The translations under genes and the position numbers were made by a program. From contig OZ004595.1 in assembly GCA_963924555.1 (NCBI GenBank), positions 2,232,001 to 2,296,000 on the forward strand: a stretch of 64,000 nucleotides of DNA, in the 5' to 3' direction. Shown here piece by piece: positions 1 through 13,825 of the stretch. The notes below the pieces were generated by a model that ran no database searches, was not told the origin of the DNA, and worked only from the letters and a program-made list of their open reading frames with translations. This stretch comes from Crambe crambe (lineage: Eukaryota; Porifera; Demospongiae; Poecilosclerida; Crambeidae). Position 1 is the stretch's first letter, and every line of letters begins with the position of its first letter.

Positions 1-547
1 TCTGTCAACCTGCCTGCCTAACTGTCTGTCTGTCGACCTGCCTGCCCAACTGTCTGTTTGTCTGTCAACCTGCCTTCCCAACTGTTTGTCCATACCATAA
101 GCATTTTGTGCTGGTGACCAGAAAGGTGCAATATATGACACAAAGGATGAGGAAGTAGCTAATGTACAGCTAGTACAGTTAGTGAGGAAAATTCAAGCAT
201 ATGAAATGTGATTAAAATGTGATGCAGGACTGTCAACCTGCCTGCCCAACTGTCTGTTTGTCTGTCAACCTGCTTGCCCAACTGTTTGTCCATACCATAA
301 GCATTTGTGCTGGTGACCACCTCAAGAGGAAAGATGTGATGTGACACAGGGGATGAGGGAGTATGGACTTTCTGGCTGGTTTGAGGAAGTAGTCAATGCT
401 AAGAATAGTACAGCTTGGTGAAGTTAAATGAAAAGGAGTCAGTATGTGAAATGTGATAGCATAATTCTAAGATGAGCCATTGCTATAAAGTACAGTAAAA
501 GCGTGTGCATATGTGATATCCCCTCCACACAATGCACTGTGCACATT
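1..547. other. Gene-free 3' flank of gene 1, with CTGT/CCTG-rich simple repeats
   Basis: This stretch lies downstream of the stop codon of gene 1. It holds imperfect repeats of TGTCTGTCAACCTGCCTG-type sequence at about 1-92 and 231-290, then a segment that is repeated downstream of gene 4 (about 40310-40543, from CATACCATAAGCATTT to the stop). That similarity shows the 3' flank was duplicated together with the gene. I see no convincing coding exon on either strand. Confidence 0.7.
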
Positions 548-3500
548 TTAAGATGCGCCAACATTGTACTTGTCTGAGATCTTACCAGCAAGTTCATGAA
601 GCTCAATATAATTAAGAATATCGACTAATGTCTTCCAACTGACTGGCTGTAGACCAGCACCTCTGAGCCACAATTGAAATATCTCCATGTTTATAGGTCT
701 TGGATCCTTCATGTGTTTGTGAACTATAGAATCGACTTCAGTGCCAGTTGCATCCTGGAGTAGCAGAGTACCAAGGTCTTTATAATGGATGCCGATTTCT
801 TTAATGATGTTGACATGTGAACCATCACAACACTTGAACTTGATGAGCGTTGGGAGGGTGGGTTTGTCTGGGAGGAATAAACATAAGTGCTCTAGTGGTA
901 ACTCTGTATCTATTTGATGCTCACCATCTAAGTCATTGTTTGTAGATGGGTGATCAGAGGCTTGTGAAGAGATTGTTGACTCACTGCTTGTGGATGGATG
1001 ACCAGAGGATGGTAAAGTGGAGCTGATAGTTTCACACTTTCCAATAACCTATAGGACAATAATTAATAGATGATAACAATGCAATAAGTTAACACTCCAT
1101 CCTTACCTGAGGGTCTCTATCACAGAATATGCTGAACTGACTCAAGTGACAGTGCAAGTCACTGTATGTGGCACGTTTAGAGTCTCTCCAGTCAACCAAT
1201 ACTTCAAATATGGCATCTGCAGAAAGCTTTAAATCTGCTTGTTTCTGTGTGAACATCATATACACAGTCCTGCCAGCCTCGTTAGAGAAGATGCTCTTAG
1301 AAATATGCCGCAAGTAATCATCTGTGATGACATTTTCTTTCTCTGGAGAGTTGAAGAGCTGGTGAATGTTGAAGTGAGAAAATGGTTCAAAGGTGACCAA
1401 CTTCTCTAATTTGATGCTATCATGCTCAGAATTGTCACACAGAACTAATTGTAGTTGCTTACATATAGTGTGGGCTATAGATGGTAAGCTGTACAATGCA
1501 GTGTCTTCACACGATCGTGGTGGGTACTGGATGTGATCAGGGTGACAGAAGGACTCTGAAACCTCTAGTGATGGACAGATGTCTGAAACTGCTGAGGTTA
1601 TTACCTTGATCAAAGATGATCGATGGGCAAAGTAATGTGATGTTAAGTCGTGAGATGAGCTTATGCTCCGTAGCATTAGCACGACTGCCTGGCATTGCTC
1701 AGTAACTTCAACAAGACACTCCAATCCTGATCCTGTTTTCCAGGAAATGCCATTTTTCCACACTGAACAGCATCTCTGAATTGTTGGTGGATCAAAACCT
1801 ATTATTCGTCTGTTCACTACAGAAAGAGGGAAGTTGAAAGCAATTCGCAACTGCAATACTTGAAGAAATCGAGGAGTAAAAAATTCATTTGCTTGTGTGG
1901 CTTCCACAATCCAACCACATTTATTAGAGTAGTCACCATTGTCTTTCCAAATCTGCTCAGGCTTTTCAATGCTAACCAGTCCAGGAAAGAAAAAGTATCG
2001 TTGTGGATCTTTTGATTTGAGGTCACTCTCAGTTAAAAGCTGCAGAATTACTTCATCATTGATCTCTTGACAGAATTCCATGTGTGTGAGAAAACCTATC
2101 AGCATGTCTGGATCATGATGTGGAAAGTGTTTGACTAGACCAGAAAGAGTCACCACACCAGTGTTGGTGCTCAACTCCTTGAAATGCTGTCTGAAATGCT
2201 GAGGGGCAAATAGTGATCCATTCACTTTATTTAAAAGCACTTCTTTCTGCATAATCGACCAACTCTTCTCCACTTCAGACTTATTCTTTAAAAGAATGAT
2301 GTGACCCTTATTGTGCAATTCCTTACAAAGAATCAAAATATCCTCGTGTTTTGCAGGCAAGAGTCTCGCTGGACTTTCTTCTTCATTGAATTCTGGTATA
2401 GAGTCATCATCAGAATCAATGGACTCACTGTTCGCTTCCTCTTCATCTTCATTAAAGTAACGCGGATCTATTCCTGAGGAGATCCAGTGGGAAGTCAAAG
2501 TAAGAACATCACTTATAGTGATAGCTGTCAATGATTTAAAGTTATGAAGTAGAAATGCATAGAAACAGTGAAGGATGAAGTTCATTTTAGCTATGCCACA
2601 CAATTGTTTAAAACTAGCACTGAGTTGGGAACGAAGTGACACTATCTTATCAGAGTTGGGGATTCGACAATCCAGTGCAACGATAGAGACAGGCTTTGAC
2701 TGGAATTTAATAAAATTTGGTTCTAAATTTTCTCTAATGCTTCGAGTTTTTTCTTCACTTTCACAGATAGGAGGTTGATCAGCAAAGCTTAAAACTATGA
2801 CTAAGTGAGGCCTTGTACCTGATTCTGTGCCAAACTGACAATGTAAGAAATTCAACCAGTACAGGATATCCTGCTGTATATATTTGAGGTCCTTCCTAAT
2901 GTCCACTAACAAAAGGATGAGTGGGGGAGATGCAGACAATATAGTGTGTAGAATGGCTTCATGACTGGCATAATACTCACTATGGCCAGCTAAATCATAC
3001 CAGATTACAGACCCAAAGCTTTCACTCTCATAAGCTAAAGAAATTATCCCAGCGGTTAATTTTTCAGCAACCACCATATCCTGACAACCTTCACTCTTGA
3101 GAGCTTCGATGAGTGTGCTCTTACCAGTTTGATGGTTACCTATTACAATTATATTCAGTGGTGTTGGAGGTGGTTTTTCAGAAGAGTATGAATGAAAAAA
3201 ATGTTTGTAAGTGGTATAAAGGTACTGAGGGTTGGCACCATGCTCTACAAGTGTTTTTATGATGTTAGGGTGATCCAGTGGTGTGCACATTAGAGGAGTA
3301 CGGTTAACATTGTCAAGTGCATCGACATCGACTTTGGGCACAAGATACTCAACTACTCTATCACAACCTCTAAAGCAAGCAAAATGCAAAGGCCTTGCAC
3401 CTCTCAGATTAGACAAGTTGGGATCACATCCAAATTCATCACATAAGAATTTCAAGATTTCTAAATCTTCTGAACTACTCAAACAGAATTGATGCAAAAT

Positions 3501-6500
3501 TGTATTACCCTCTTTTGTTGTAACATTTGGACTACAACCATTGCTCATCAGTTTCACCTCAGACAAACCAATCCGATACCGACAAGCAAGATGTAGAGGC
3601 AATTCACCAGCATTATTCACCACATCTGTACTACATCTCTTCTCTTGTATGAGAAATTTTACAATATCACTTTTTCTGCTACTACATGCTAAGTGAAGTG
3701 GCGTGTTGCCAGCATTGTCTTGTCTGTTCACATCACAGTCAACACTTACCAACTTGATTTCATCTATGCAGAAATTAGAGTTACAAGCAAGGTGCAGAGG
3801 CAATTCCCCTTTATTGTTCACTATAGTATTACTACAGTGTCTCTCTTTCACAAGAAATCTTGCTGTGTTAGTATCATGTCTGAGACAGGCTAGATGGAGT
3901 GGTGCGTTTCCATCTCTGTCCTGAAAATTAACATCACAGCTCGCCAATAACTTTATTACTTCGAGTGAACATCCTGATCTACAGGCTATATGCAAAGGAT
4001 ATTCTTGCTTAGAATTTACAATATTTGGACTAAAATCCAACTCTTGTATCAAATGTTTGATCAAAGCACTCTGATGATTGTATGATGCCACATGTAATAT
4101 GGTATCTCCTTCTATAAGACTAGTTGGTCTAGTGCAAGCAATACCATGTTCAGAGGTGAACTTACATAATAGAGTATACACCACATCACACTTGTCAATT
4201 CCATCTATTTGTGTGTATACATCACATTGCCCAACCATCATCAAACACAAACATGCATCATAGTCCTTGTTTCTAAATGCTTCTTCAAAGAAACTTCTCA
4301 TGTTTGACTCAGAAGTTACAGCATTCAATAAAGTGAGGCCACACTGTTTAGATTCGATAGTGTGTTTGCTAGTCCTTAGTGACATAGATGCATATAATGA
4401 AGAACGACTTGTGTCAGCTTCTATGCCACATATATTCAAAGCTACATGATCAACAACACACTTTCTCTCTTCCACAAGAAACTTTACTATACCAGTGTCA
4501 CTATTGCGACATGCTATATGAAGTGGTGTGTTGCCAGCTTCATCTTGTATGTTCACATCACAACCAACACTCACTAACTGAACTATCTCTTTACCATACA
4601 TACGCATACAAGCAAGATGCAGGGGTAATTCCCCTTTGTTATTGGCCACATTAAAACCACACTTTTTCTCTTCAACAAGATATCGTACCATGTCAGTGCT
4701 ACCATTTTGACATGCCATATGAAGTGGTGTGTTGCCAGCTTCATCTTGTCTGTTCACATCACAACCAACACTCACTAACCGAACAATAGTTTTACTGTAT
4801 CGATGCTTGCAAGCAAGATGCAGGGGTAACTCCCCTTTGTTATTGGCCACATTAAAACCACACTTTTTCTCTTCAACAAGATATTGAACTATGTCAGTCC
4901 TACCATTCTGAAATGCCATTTGAAGTGGTGTGTTACCAGCTTCATCTTGTCTGTTCACATCACGACCAACACTCACTAACAGAACTATCTCTTTACCATA
5001 CATATGCTTACAAGCAAGATGCAGGGGTAATTCCCCTTTGTTATTGGCCACATTAAAATCACACTTTCTGTCTTCAACAAGATATTGTACTATGTCAGTG
5101 CTACCGTTTTGACATGCCATATGAAGTGGTGTGTTGCCAGCTTCATCTTGTCTGTTCACATCACAACCAACACTCACTAACCGAACAATAGTTTTACTGT
5201 ATCGATGCTTGCAAGCAAGATGCAGGGGTAACTCCCCTTTGTTATTGGCCACATTAAAACCACACTTTTTCTCTTCAACAAGATATTGAACTATGTCAGT
5301 CCTACCATTCTGAAATGCCATTTGAAGTGGTGTGTTACCAGCTTCATCTTGTCTGTTCACATCACAACCAACACTCACTAACTGAACTATCTCTTTACCA
5401 TACACATGCTTACAAGCAAGATGCAGGGGTAATTCCCCTTTGTTATTGGCCACATTAAAATCACACTTTCTCTCTTCAACAAGATATCGTACAATGTCAG
5501 CACTACAATTCTGACATGCCATATGAAGTGGTGTGTTACCAGCTTCATCTTGTCTGTTCACATCACGACCAACACTCACTAACAGAACTATCTCTTTACC
5601 ATACATATGCTTACAAGCAAGATGCAGGGGTAATTCCCCTTTGTTATTGGCCACATTAAAATCACACTTTCTGTCTTCAACAAGATATTGTACTATGTCA
5701 GTGCTACCGTTTTGACATGCCATATGAAGTGGTGTGTTGCCAGCTTCATCTTGTCTGTTCACATCACAACCAACACTCACTAACCGAACAATAGTTTTAC
5801 TGTATCGATGCTTGCAAGCAAGATGCAGGGGTAACTCCCCTTTGTTATTGGCCACATTAAAACCACACTTTTTCTCTTCAACAAGATATTGAACTATGTC
5901 AGTCCTACCATTCTGAAATGCCATTTGAAGTGGTGTGTTACCAGCTTCATCTTGTCTGTTCACATCACAACCAACACTCACTAACTGAACTATCTCTTTA
6001 CCATACATATGCTTACAAGCAAGATGCAGGGGTAATTCCCCTTTGTTATTTGCCACATTAACATCACACTTTTTCTCTTCAACAAGATATTGAACTATGT
6101 AAGTCCTACTATTCTGAAATGCCATATGAAGTGGTGTGTTGCCAGCTTCATCTTGTCTGTTCACATCACAACCAACACTCACTAACCGAACAATAGTTTT
6201 ACTGTATCGATGCTTGCAAGCAAGATGCAGGGGTAATTCCCCTTTGTTATTGGCCACATTAAAATCACACTTTCTCTCTTCAACAAGATATCGCACCATG
6301 TGAGTGTTACCATTCTGACATGCCATATGAAGTGGTGTGTTGCCAGCTTCATCTTGCCTGTTCACATCACAACCAACACTCACCATCTTCACCCTATCTA
6401 ATGAATGCCTAGCACAAGCCACATGCAAAGGTAGTCCATCTCCATACTCAGATATTACATCAGTACTTAGACCTACTTCATTAATCAAGTATTCTAGAAT

Positions 6501-6923
6501 TGAGCTAACTTCTTCTTCAGTGCCATGATCTCTGTTAGTCTCGCGGTGGGTGTGCAAGACTTGATCTCTGTTACAAACTACATGGAGCAGTGTACCCCTA
6601 TATCCATATTCCCTATATCTATGGTGCAATATACCCTGATATCCAAAGTTACTACGGTTACGATCCAAGTATCCATACCTGTAGTCGTTATTCCCATAGA
6701 ATCCATAACTACTGTGTTGAGTGTCAGTAGGATACTTGTACTTTTCAATGAGTGTCTTTATATCGTCAAGAGACCCATAATAGCACATGAAATGAAGAGC
6801 ACCAGCGGCATAAGTTGGTATAGATCCTGCTTCAAATCCATTTATTATCCGCAGGACTTTAGGAACATCGCGGGCTTGTACAGCTTGCTCATAAGCTTCC
6901 TTGAGCTCGATCGGCTTCGCCAT
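548..6923 (-). CDS. Gene 1: giant ankyrin-repeat / Roc-COR GTPase / Death-domain protein (about 2086 aa)
   Basis: There are three exons: 6923-1107, 1048-925 and 867-548 (stop included). Donors are GTAAGG and GTGAGC, both acceptors end in AG, and the phases (0, then 1) join cleanly. The start at 6923 (MAKPIEL) is preferred over an upstream in-frame Met because the same start is conserved in genes 3 and 5. Residues about 1-1235 are ankyrin repeats, including ten near-identical 67-residue doublets (VNRQDEAGNTPLH, NNKGELPLHLAC). A Roc-type GTPase domain follows near 1245-1410, with P-loop GNHQTGKST, a DLAGHSEY switch and SFAD where G4 is expected. COR runs to about 1850. A 41-residue Ser/Thr/Pro linker leads to the C-terminal Death domain (exon 3, with the PVSWKTLV core). 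The architecture resembles the C-terminal part of DAPK1 without kinase. A cytosolic cell-death or immune receptor role is inference. Confidence 0.88.
4527..6335 (-). repeat. 201 bp in-frame tandem repeat encoding ankyrin doublets of gene 1
   Basis: The anchor GTGTGTTGCCAGCTTCATC (or its one-base variant with TTACC) recurs every 201 bp at 4527, 4728, 4929, 5130, 5331, 5532, 5733, 5934, 6135 and 6336. Each unit encodes 67 residues, that is two ankyrin repeats. Units fall into subtypes: those at 4728, 5130 and 5733 match each other, those at 4929 and 5532 match, and those at 5331 and 5934 match. This makes a 603 bp higher-order repeat (4929-5531 versus 5532-6134). Recent unequal exchange or conversion is the simplest cause. 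Confidence 0.9.
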
Positions 6924-7040
6924 TTTGAAATCACAAGATCGCTTATTTAGAATAGTGATTCCGGAAGCTAGACGTACCTGCCCGCCCACATAATAACAAA
7001 CTGTATGGCTTCCGGAATCGATTCAGAGGGCGGCGCTCAC
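6924..7040 (-). promoter_or_regulatory. Putative compact promoter of gene 1
   Basis: Only 275 bp separate the gene 1 start from the METAP2-like stop upstream. The stretch carries two ETS-like sites in opposite orientation (CCGGAAG near 6961, CTTCCGGAA near 7009) and a GAGGGCGG box near 7026. The GAGGGCGG box recurs 35-120 bp upstream of all five giant genes. The paired ETS-like sites are seen only here and at gene 3. Transcription starts are not visible from sequence, so the assignment is inference from conservation. Confidence 0.45.
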
Positions 7041-7198
7041 GTATTAATAATGTACATTTTGTGTAACAAATATTAATGAATAGACAATGGAGTCTGGATA
7101 AAAATCAGGTGAAGCAGTCTGAGATAATGCATTGTCCTCCTCCTCCAATGAGCAGACAACACATAAGGCTACCAACAATTATTATGACTAAGTTCCAG

Positions 7199-8691
<1,493 letters not shown>

Positions 8692-9469
8692 CTACAGGAC
8701 AAAAATAAAGTTGGGTCTTCATTATGATGCACCTCAAGCAGTGAATGTTTGTGTTATGAGAAAAGTTGGTAAAGGTCTTCAGTAGTACTAGCTAATCATT
8801 TAATCTGCTATATGGATACCCTTTACCAACTCAGTGCACAGCTGCACCTCGATATACCTTAAACAGTCACTGGCAGCTGTAAGATTTCCACACAATGAAT
8901 GTCAGAGTGATGCATGGAGAATATGGTGGATTGCAGTATGTGGGACAGGATTTGGATGATATGCACTGGGAGATAACAAACATGAATGACACAGTGAACA
9001 GATGAGATGGTTTGTTGACTTACAGCATAAGAAGTCTTCATGATCCATTGTTCAATGATCATTCCTGTGGTGGAACTGAAGTCCAGAACATATCCATTGT
9101 CTAGTGATAATTCCTGAAGTTTGCCAGATGGCTGCAACTAGCTTTACTGAAGTTTACACATCTTACAATGTCCTCAGAAGGCATCAAGATATCATGAATC
9201 TACTTCACCAAACTGTGGCAACTTGGGATCATATTTCAGAGCAGACACATCAGAAAGAGGTGGCTGGAATGGGAGTCAGTCAGGGAATGGTTATTTGGTG
9301 GGTTGCTGACTATACTGCCAATACATTACTTTAAAGAGTAAATCCCTATTAATTAATAAGGTGCCATCCTTGGAGAATAACCCATGCTTTCCCATGAAAG
9401 GTAAGACTACACACTATCCAATCCACCCACAAATGTACACACCATGATAAGGTACATGAATACATAATA

Positions 9470-9626
9470 AGGTACATGAACATACCACATGCATAACAAC
9501 AGACCTATGAATACATGATAAGGTACATGAACATACCACATGCATAGCAACAGACCTATGAATACATGATAAGGTACATGAACATACCACATGCATAACA
9601 ACAGACCTATGAATACATGATAAGGT
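9470..9626. repeat. 51 bp minisatellite, about three copies
   Basis: The motif CATACCACATGCAT recurs at 9481, 9532 and 9583, giving a 51 bp period with only one or two differences between copies. The sister region near 22680-22730 has a shorter, non-expanded form, so the expansion is specific to this unit. Confidence 0.85.
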
Positions 9627-9627
9627 A

Positions 9628-9775
9628 CAGTGGATTGCAGTGATCTTGCAACATGAAATTCAGAACACCAAACCAAAATTTATATAGCCTCCTTTTAAGC
9701 AGCCCAACTCTAAAGCCACAATTAAGTCTTTGAAACTATGTAAATTTTGGTTTGGTGTTCCCTTACAATCCACTG
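9628..9775. mobile_element. MITE-like inverted-repeat element with TA target duplication
   Basis: The ends are CAGTGGATTG and its complement CAATCCACTG, flanked by TA on both sides (9626-9627, 9776-9777). Internal arms AACACCAAACCAAAATTTA and its complement form a long imperfect inverted repeat. The sister site at about 22718-22724 reads AAGGTACACAAAGC without the insert, which is a direct empty-site match. Its small size, lack of coding capacity and TA duplication suggest a non-autonomous Tc1/mariner-type element. Confidence 0.8.
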
Positions 9776-9935
9776 TACACAAAGCACTGCAAATGCACTT
9801 AAGAAGGTTACCACACCTGAGACTGCAAAGCAAACAGGATATTACATAACTGCACAGATTTAAGAACCCTAGTTTATAACCAGGCCAGGCCATGACACTA
9901 ACTCACCTTCTTACATGAACACACACACAAAGAAT

Positions 9936-9940
<5 letters not shown>

Positions 9941-9994
<54 letters not shown>
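9941..9994. repeat. (CA)27 microsatellite
   Basis: An uninterrupted CA dinucleotide run lies just after an ACACACACAAAGAATATT block that also occurs, without the long expansion, in the other units. Confidence 0.97.
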
Positions 9995-9997
<3 letters not shown>

Positions 9998-11510
9998 CAG
10001 ACTTACAGTGAGTGTGATATCACATGACATACCTGCATTTCTTACATGTCACTGCCAGTGGAACTGACATCACATGGACTGGGGTGATTACAGCATAAGA
10101 AGTCTTCATGATCCATTGCATGTCCAAACACAGTTTGCCAGATGACTGCAATCAGAGTCAGTCAGACTGCAGTAAAGAATGACATTTGGTGTGTTGCTTC
10201 ACTGAAGTAGATTTATATTACACATCTTACAATGTCCTCAGAAGGCATCAAGACATCACGAATCTGCTTCACCATACTGTGGCAACTTGGGATCACATTT
10301 CACTCTTCTTTTGGTTGACTAGTTCATTATCCAGATTTGGTTTCCCATGTCTTTCCAGTGTTAACTTGTGTAGAGGAGACACATCAGGATGGATGACCAG
10401 GTGACTGGAATGGGAATCAGTCAGGGAATGAGAAACAGCTTGTCAGGGAATGGGAATCAGTCAGGAAATGGTATTAGTTGCAGTATGACCTATAGAGGAT
10501 AGGGAAAGACATTTAAGAATTTCAGTTCAACTGACATCAAGGTCAGACAAAAATATCTACCAAAGAGTACACCCCTATAACTAGGGAAATGCAAAACATT
10601 GCGGGTGAGCACGCATCCTCAATTTACCCAAGGTCATCAATTAAATGTTAGATATACATCAGTACATATTTATATGTCTGCATATGAGGGTGAAAGGTCA
10701 TCATCACTAGAGTGAGGGTCACTTTGTTCCTCCATTAGGTTGTACATGATTACAATAGGTATCCATGGAGGACCACCTGAAGGGAAGTAGTCATTCTTAT
10801 TTCATACTCTCAGTCCATGAAAAGTTTACAGATTTCCATTCTACACTTGACACCACTTAACATTCCCAGTTCCAAAATAATTACGTGCTTGTTAACAGAC
10901 TTTTTCCTCCTTTCTAATAGACAGACATGACAGAATAAACTCAAACATAAACTTGTATACTACTCTGTATACCTCAGTATACTATGCATCACACTGTAAT
11001 GGCATCTCTTTGAGTTTGTATGCTCATTGTGTTCTAGTATACAAAGATAAATATGAACTGGGAGAGTACAAGTTGAAGCTTATTTCAAATAGGGCAGGGA
11101 AATCCGTTAAATAAGTAATTCATTTTGAACTGCCTAACTTATGTACATGGACTAGATTGAAATGACATTCTCTTGTGTGATCCAATGGAATGAATTGTGG
11201 CCATGTCACATGACACTTCAACTCGATGTGGCACTAAGTGTGCCTCTACCTATAAACCATGCATGGAACACAAGACATCTTATGTACATGCCACAAATAC
11301 CAACCTCAGAGTTCTTAGAGTGGAAGGAACAATGTCATCATGAGAACAACTTCCTAGAAGTCCCCACCTCCTTTGCACATCTGCAAACACCATGAACAAT
11401 AGATTGATCAGAACCTGCTACATCACCATCCCTTACCCACTCTTAACACTCTTAACATACCAAGTAGAAAAATTAATAAAATAAAATGGCCAAATAAATA
11501 ATGCAAATAA

Positions 11511-11546
11511 ATAATGTAATGTAATGCAATGTAATGTAATGTAATG
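11511..11546. repeat. (TAATG)n pentanucleotide repeat
   Basis: There are about seven tandem TAATG units, one of them carrying a T-to-C change (GTAATGCAATG). No function is apparent. Confidence 0.9.
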
Positions 11547-11926
11547 TTTTCTGCTCTTACATGCACTCTAGAGCTTCATTCTTCCCATCTCAGAACTTAC
11601 TACTGTCATAAAAGAGCCGGAAATTACATGCCATCTTCTCTTTCTCAGCCATTGCTCAGCATGTCTTATAGAGCAGACACATCAGGTAGGATTGACAAAG
11701 GTGGCTGGAATGGGAATCAGTCAGGGAATCCGGGAATGGGAATCAGGATAATAATTTGGTGAGTTAAAGTAGATTTATAAATGTTGCAGCATGACCTATA
11801 AGAGAATATATCAAGGCCAGATGAATAGTACTAGTGAGTAAGTCCCTGTCAATTAATAAGGAGGTGAGGTAGGATTAGCTTGATGAAAGGTCAGAGTTCA
11901 CAGACCACATGCCATAAAAATTAATA

Positions 11927-12032
11927 CACATACATTGTGTGTAAAAACAACCCATTTTTAGGTTATCTGAGTTCTAATTTGCAACTCAGAAAACCTAAAA
12001 ATGGGTTGTTCTTACACAATTGTTTTACAGTG
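11927..12032. mobile_element. Near-palindromic MITE (hairpin), TA-flanked
   Basis: The two arms of about 35 bp (11939-11973 and 11983-12017) pair with two mismatches around a 9 base loop; the core is ACAACCCATTTTTAGGTT. Outer ends CACATACATTGTG and CACTGTAAAACAATTGTG are imperfect repeats, flanked by TA at 11925-11926 and 12033-12034. Related sites in other units (for example near 50296) lack the insert. The whole element is about 106 bp and non-coding. Confidence 0.72.
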
Positions 12033-12264
12033 TATCAATGATAAGGTACACAAAAGCAACCACCCACTGTTTAAAATACACACACCTGGTGTCTGTCAGA
12101 CACAACACACTATGCATTATTGGTCCATTTCATACAGGTAAATGTCACGTCCATGGAAAATGCAGCAAAGTTTTTCCCCAGACATCTTAAGGCATAGCGG
12201 CCATAGCTATATCATTTTGCTCTCTGGTTTACCACACAATCATTGTCATGGCACACTAACTCAC

Positions 12265-12333
12265 CTTCTTCAATCAGTTCAAAGTGTTTTTCCAGGACCA
12301 CTTGAATGTCTGTGGTCCTCACTAATGAATGAC
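12265..12333 (-). pseudogene. Possible upstream exon of the METAP2-like relic
   Basis: This 69 base segment is bounded by CAG before it and GTGAGT after it on the minus strand. It is open in phase 1 and ends in FELIEEG. This resembles the region of METAP2 just before its substrate pocket, where human METAP2 has a KLIKENG-like segment. Degenerate copies occur near 13086, 22798, 37972, 49625 and 61781. The match is short, so this is tentative. Confidence 0.35.
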
Positions 12334-13518
12334 CTACAGGAAACAATAGTGGGCAAGAAAAACATGACCTACAGGACAAAATACATAACCAATTGACCTG
12401 TATGTGGTTTAACACAAACATTCAGTGTGGTTTTCCCTTATAAGGACATTGTGTACATGAACACGCACACAAAGAATATTAGCACTGACTCAAACACACA
12501 CACAGCACAGACTTGCAGTGAGTGTGACATTACATGACATACCTGCATTTCTTACATGTCACTGCCAGTGGAACTGACATCACATGGACTGGGGTGAGGA
12601 CAGGAATGACACAGAGATGGTTTGTTGCAAGGATAAACTATCTCGAGGTTTTATTTTGGTTATAATGCATATTTGGTCTCTCCTATTCTTCATGTCTTTC
12701 CAGTGATTGCTTATGCATAGATTATATAGAGGTGGCTGGAATGGGAATCAGGGTTGAAGTCAAATTACAAATGCTGCAGCAAAACCTTCCTATAAATCAA
12801 GGACAGAGTAAATCCCTGTCAATTAGTAAGGAGGTGATCGAGGTATAACTATATCATAAAAGGTCAGAGTTCACAGACCACATGCCATAGATACACCCAC
12901 CGATGAATACATGATAAGGTACACAAAAGCAACCACTCACTGTGAATGCACTTAAAGGAAACCATGAATGCACACACCTGAGATACATGGTAACTGTCAT
13001 GCAGGAGTCTTAGGTAAAGCAAACAGAATATCACAATGCATGTCATAGCTAGTCACCCTGGTTGCCACACAACCTCACTAACTCACCTTCTTCAATCAGT
13101 TTTCCAGGACCACTTATAATGGGAAAATTAACTAGAAAAACATGACCTACAGGATAAAACATAACATTAACCTGCATGTGGGTTAACATAATTATAGGCA
13201 AACACACAGTACATGACATACCTGCATTTTTTACATGTCACTGCCAGTGGGACTGACATCACATGGACTGGGGTGAGGACAGGTGGACTGGACACACACA
13301 CAGGAGAACACTGCAGTCAATGGCTGTCAAGAACACTTCTCACAGTAAGACATTAACTCCTGACAGAGATGGAGGCCATGTACCAATAAGAAAGGAGCGG
13401 TGACTGAAAGTGCTATGATTGTGAACAAACTTGAGGCATAGTATCTCTTGGAATGAAATGTTTCTTGTTTCTTGCAATCAGTCGGTTATACCACCAGCTC
13501 ACATATGAGCAATGGATC

Positions 13519-13825
13519 AACCAATTAACCAACCACAAAACAACCAACCAACCATTACAAACAACCAACCAACCATTACAACCAACCAACCATTACAAAC
13601 AACCAACCAACCAACCATTACAAACAACCAATCATTACAAACAACCAAACTACAACCAAAAAACTACTAAACAACCAACCAACCAACCATTACAAACAAT
13701 GTGCAAACAATCAATGACTCTATTATGCACACCACCACACCATCGACTAATTTGCCTGCCTGCCTGCCTGCTTGCCTGACCTTCCCAAAATATCTATCAA
13801 CCTGCCTGTCTGTTTGTCTGCTCAT
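13519..13825. repeat. CCAACCAA / ATTACAAACAA minisatellite followed by CTGCCTG repeats
   Basis: From 13519 to 13697 the sequence is built from irregular AACCAACC and ATTACAAACAACC units. From 13754 it changes to CCTGCCTGCCTGC-type repeats. The same pair of repeats occurs in this order at 24401-24660 and 51291-51620, always between the relic and the 3' end of the next giant gene. It is therefore part of the duplicated unit. Confidence 0.88.

Noticed and set aside
4527-6335. CRISPR-like regular repeats
   Set aside because: The 201 bp period lies within an open ankyrin frame, with no unique spacers between short repeats. The locus is eukaryotic.
2575-6950. Many plus-strand open frames of 60-140 codons opposite the giant genes
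   Set aside because: They recur with the 201 bp repeat period and mirror the constrained minus-strand codons. None has a recognisable domain, so they are antisense shadows.
8786-8830. Inverted GTTGGTAAAGG / CCTTTACCAAC pair recurring in all units, considered as a transposon or RNA hairpin
   Set aside because: The arms are only about 11-12 bp, there is no target duplication or empty site, and it sits in duplicated intron sequence.
9407-9676. Open frame with repeated CMWYVHVPYHVFIG-like peptide
   Set aside because: It is the translation of a 51 bp minisatellite; the sister unit has no such frame.
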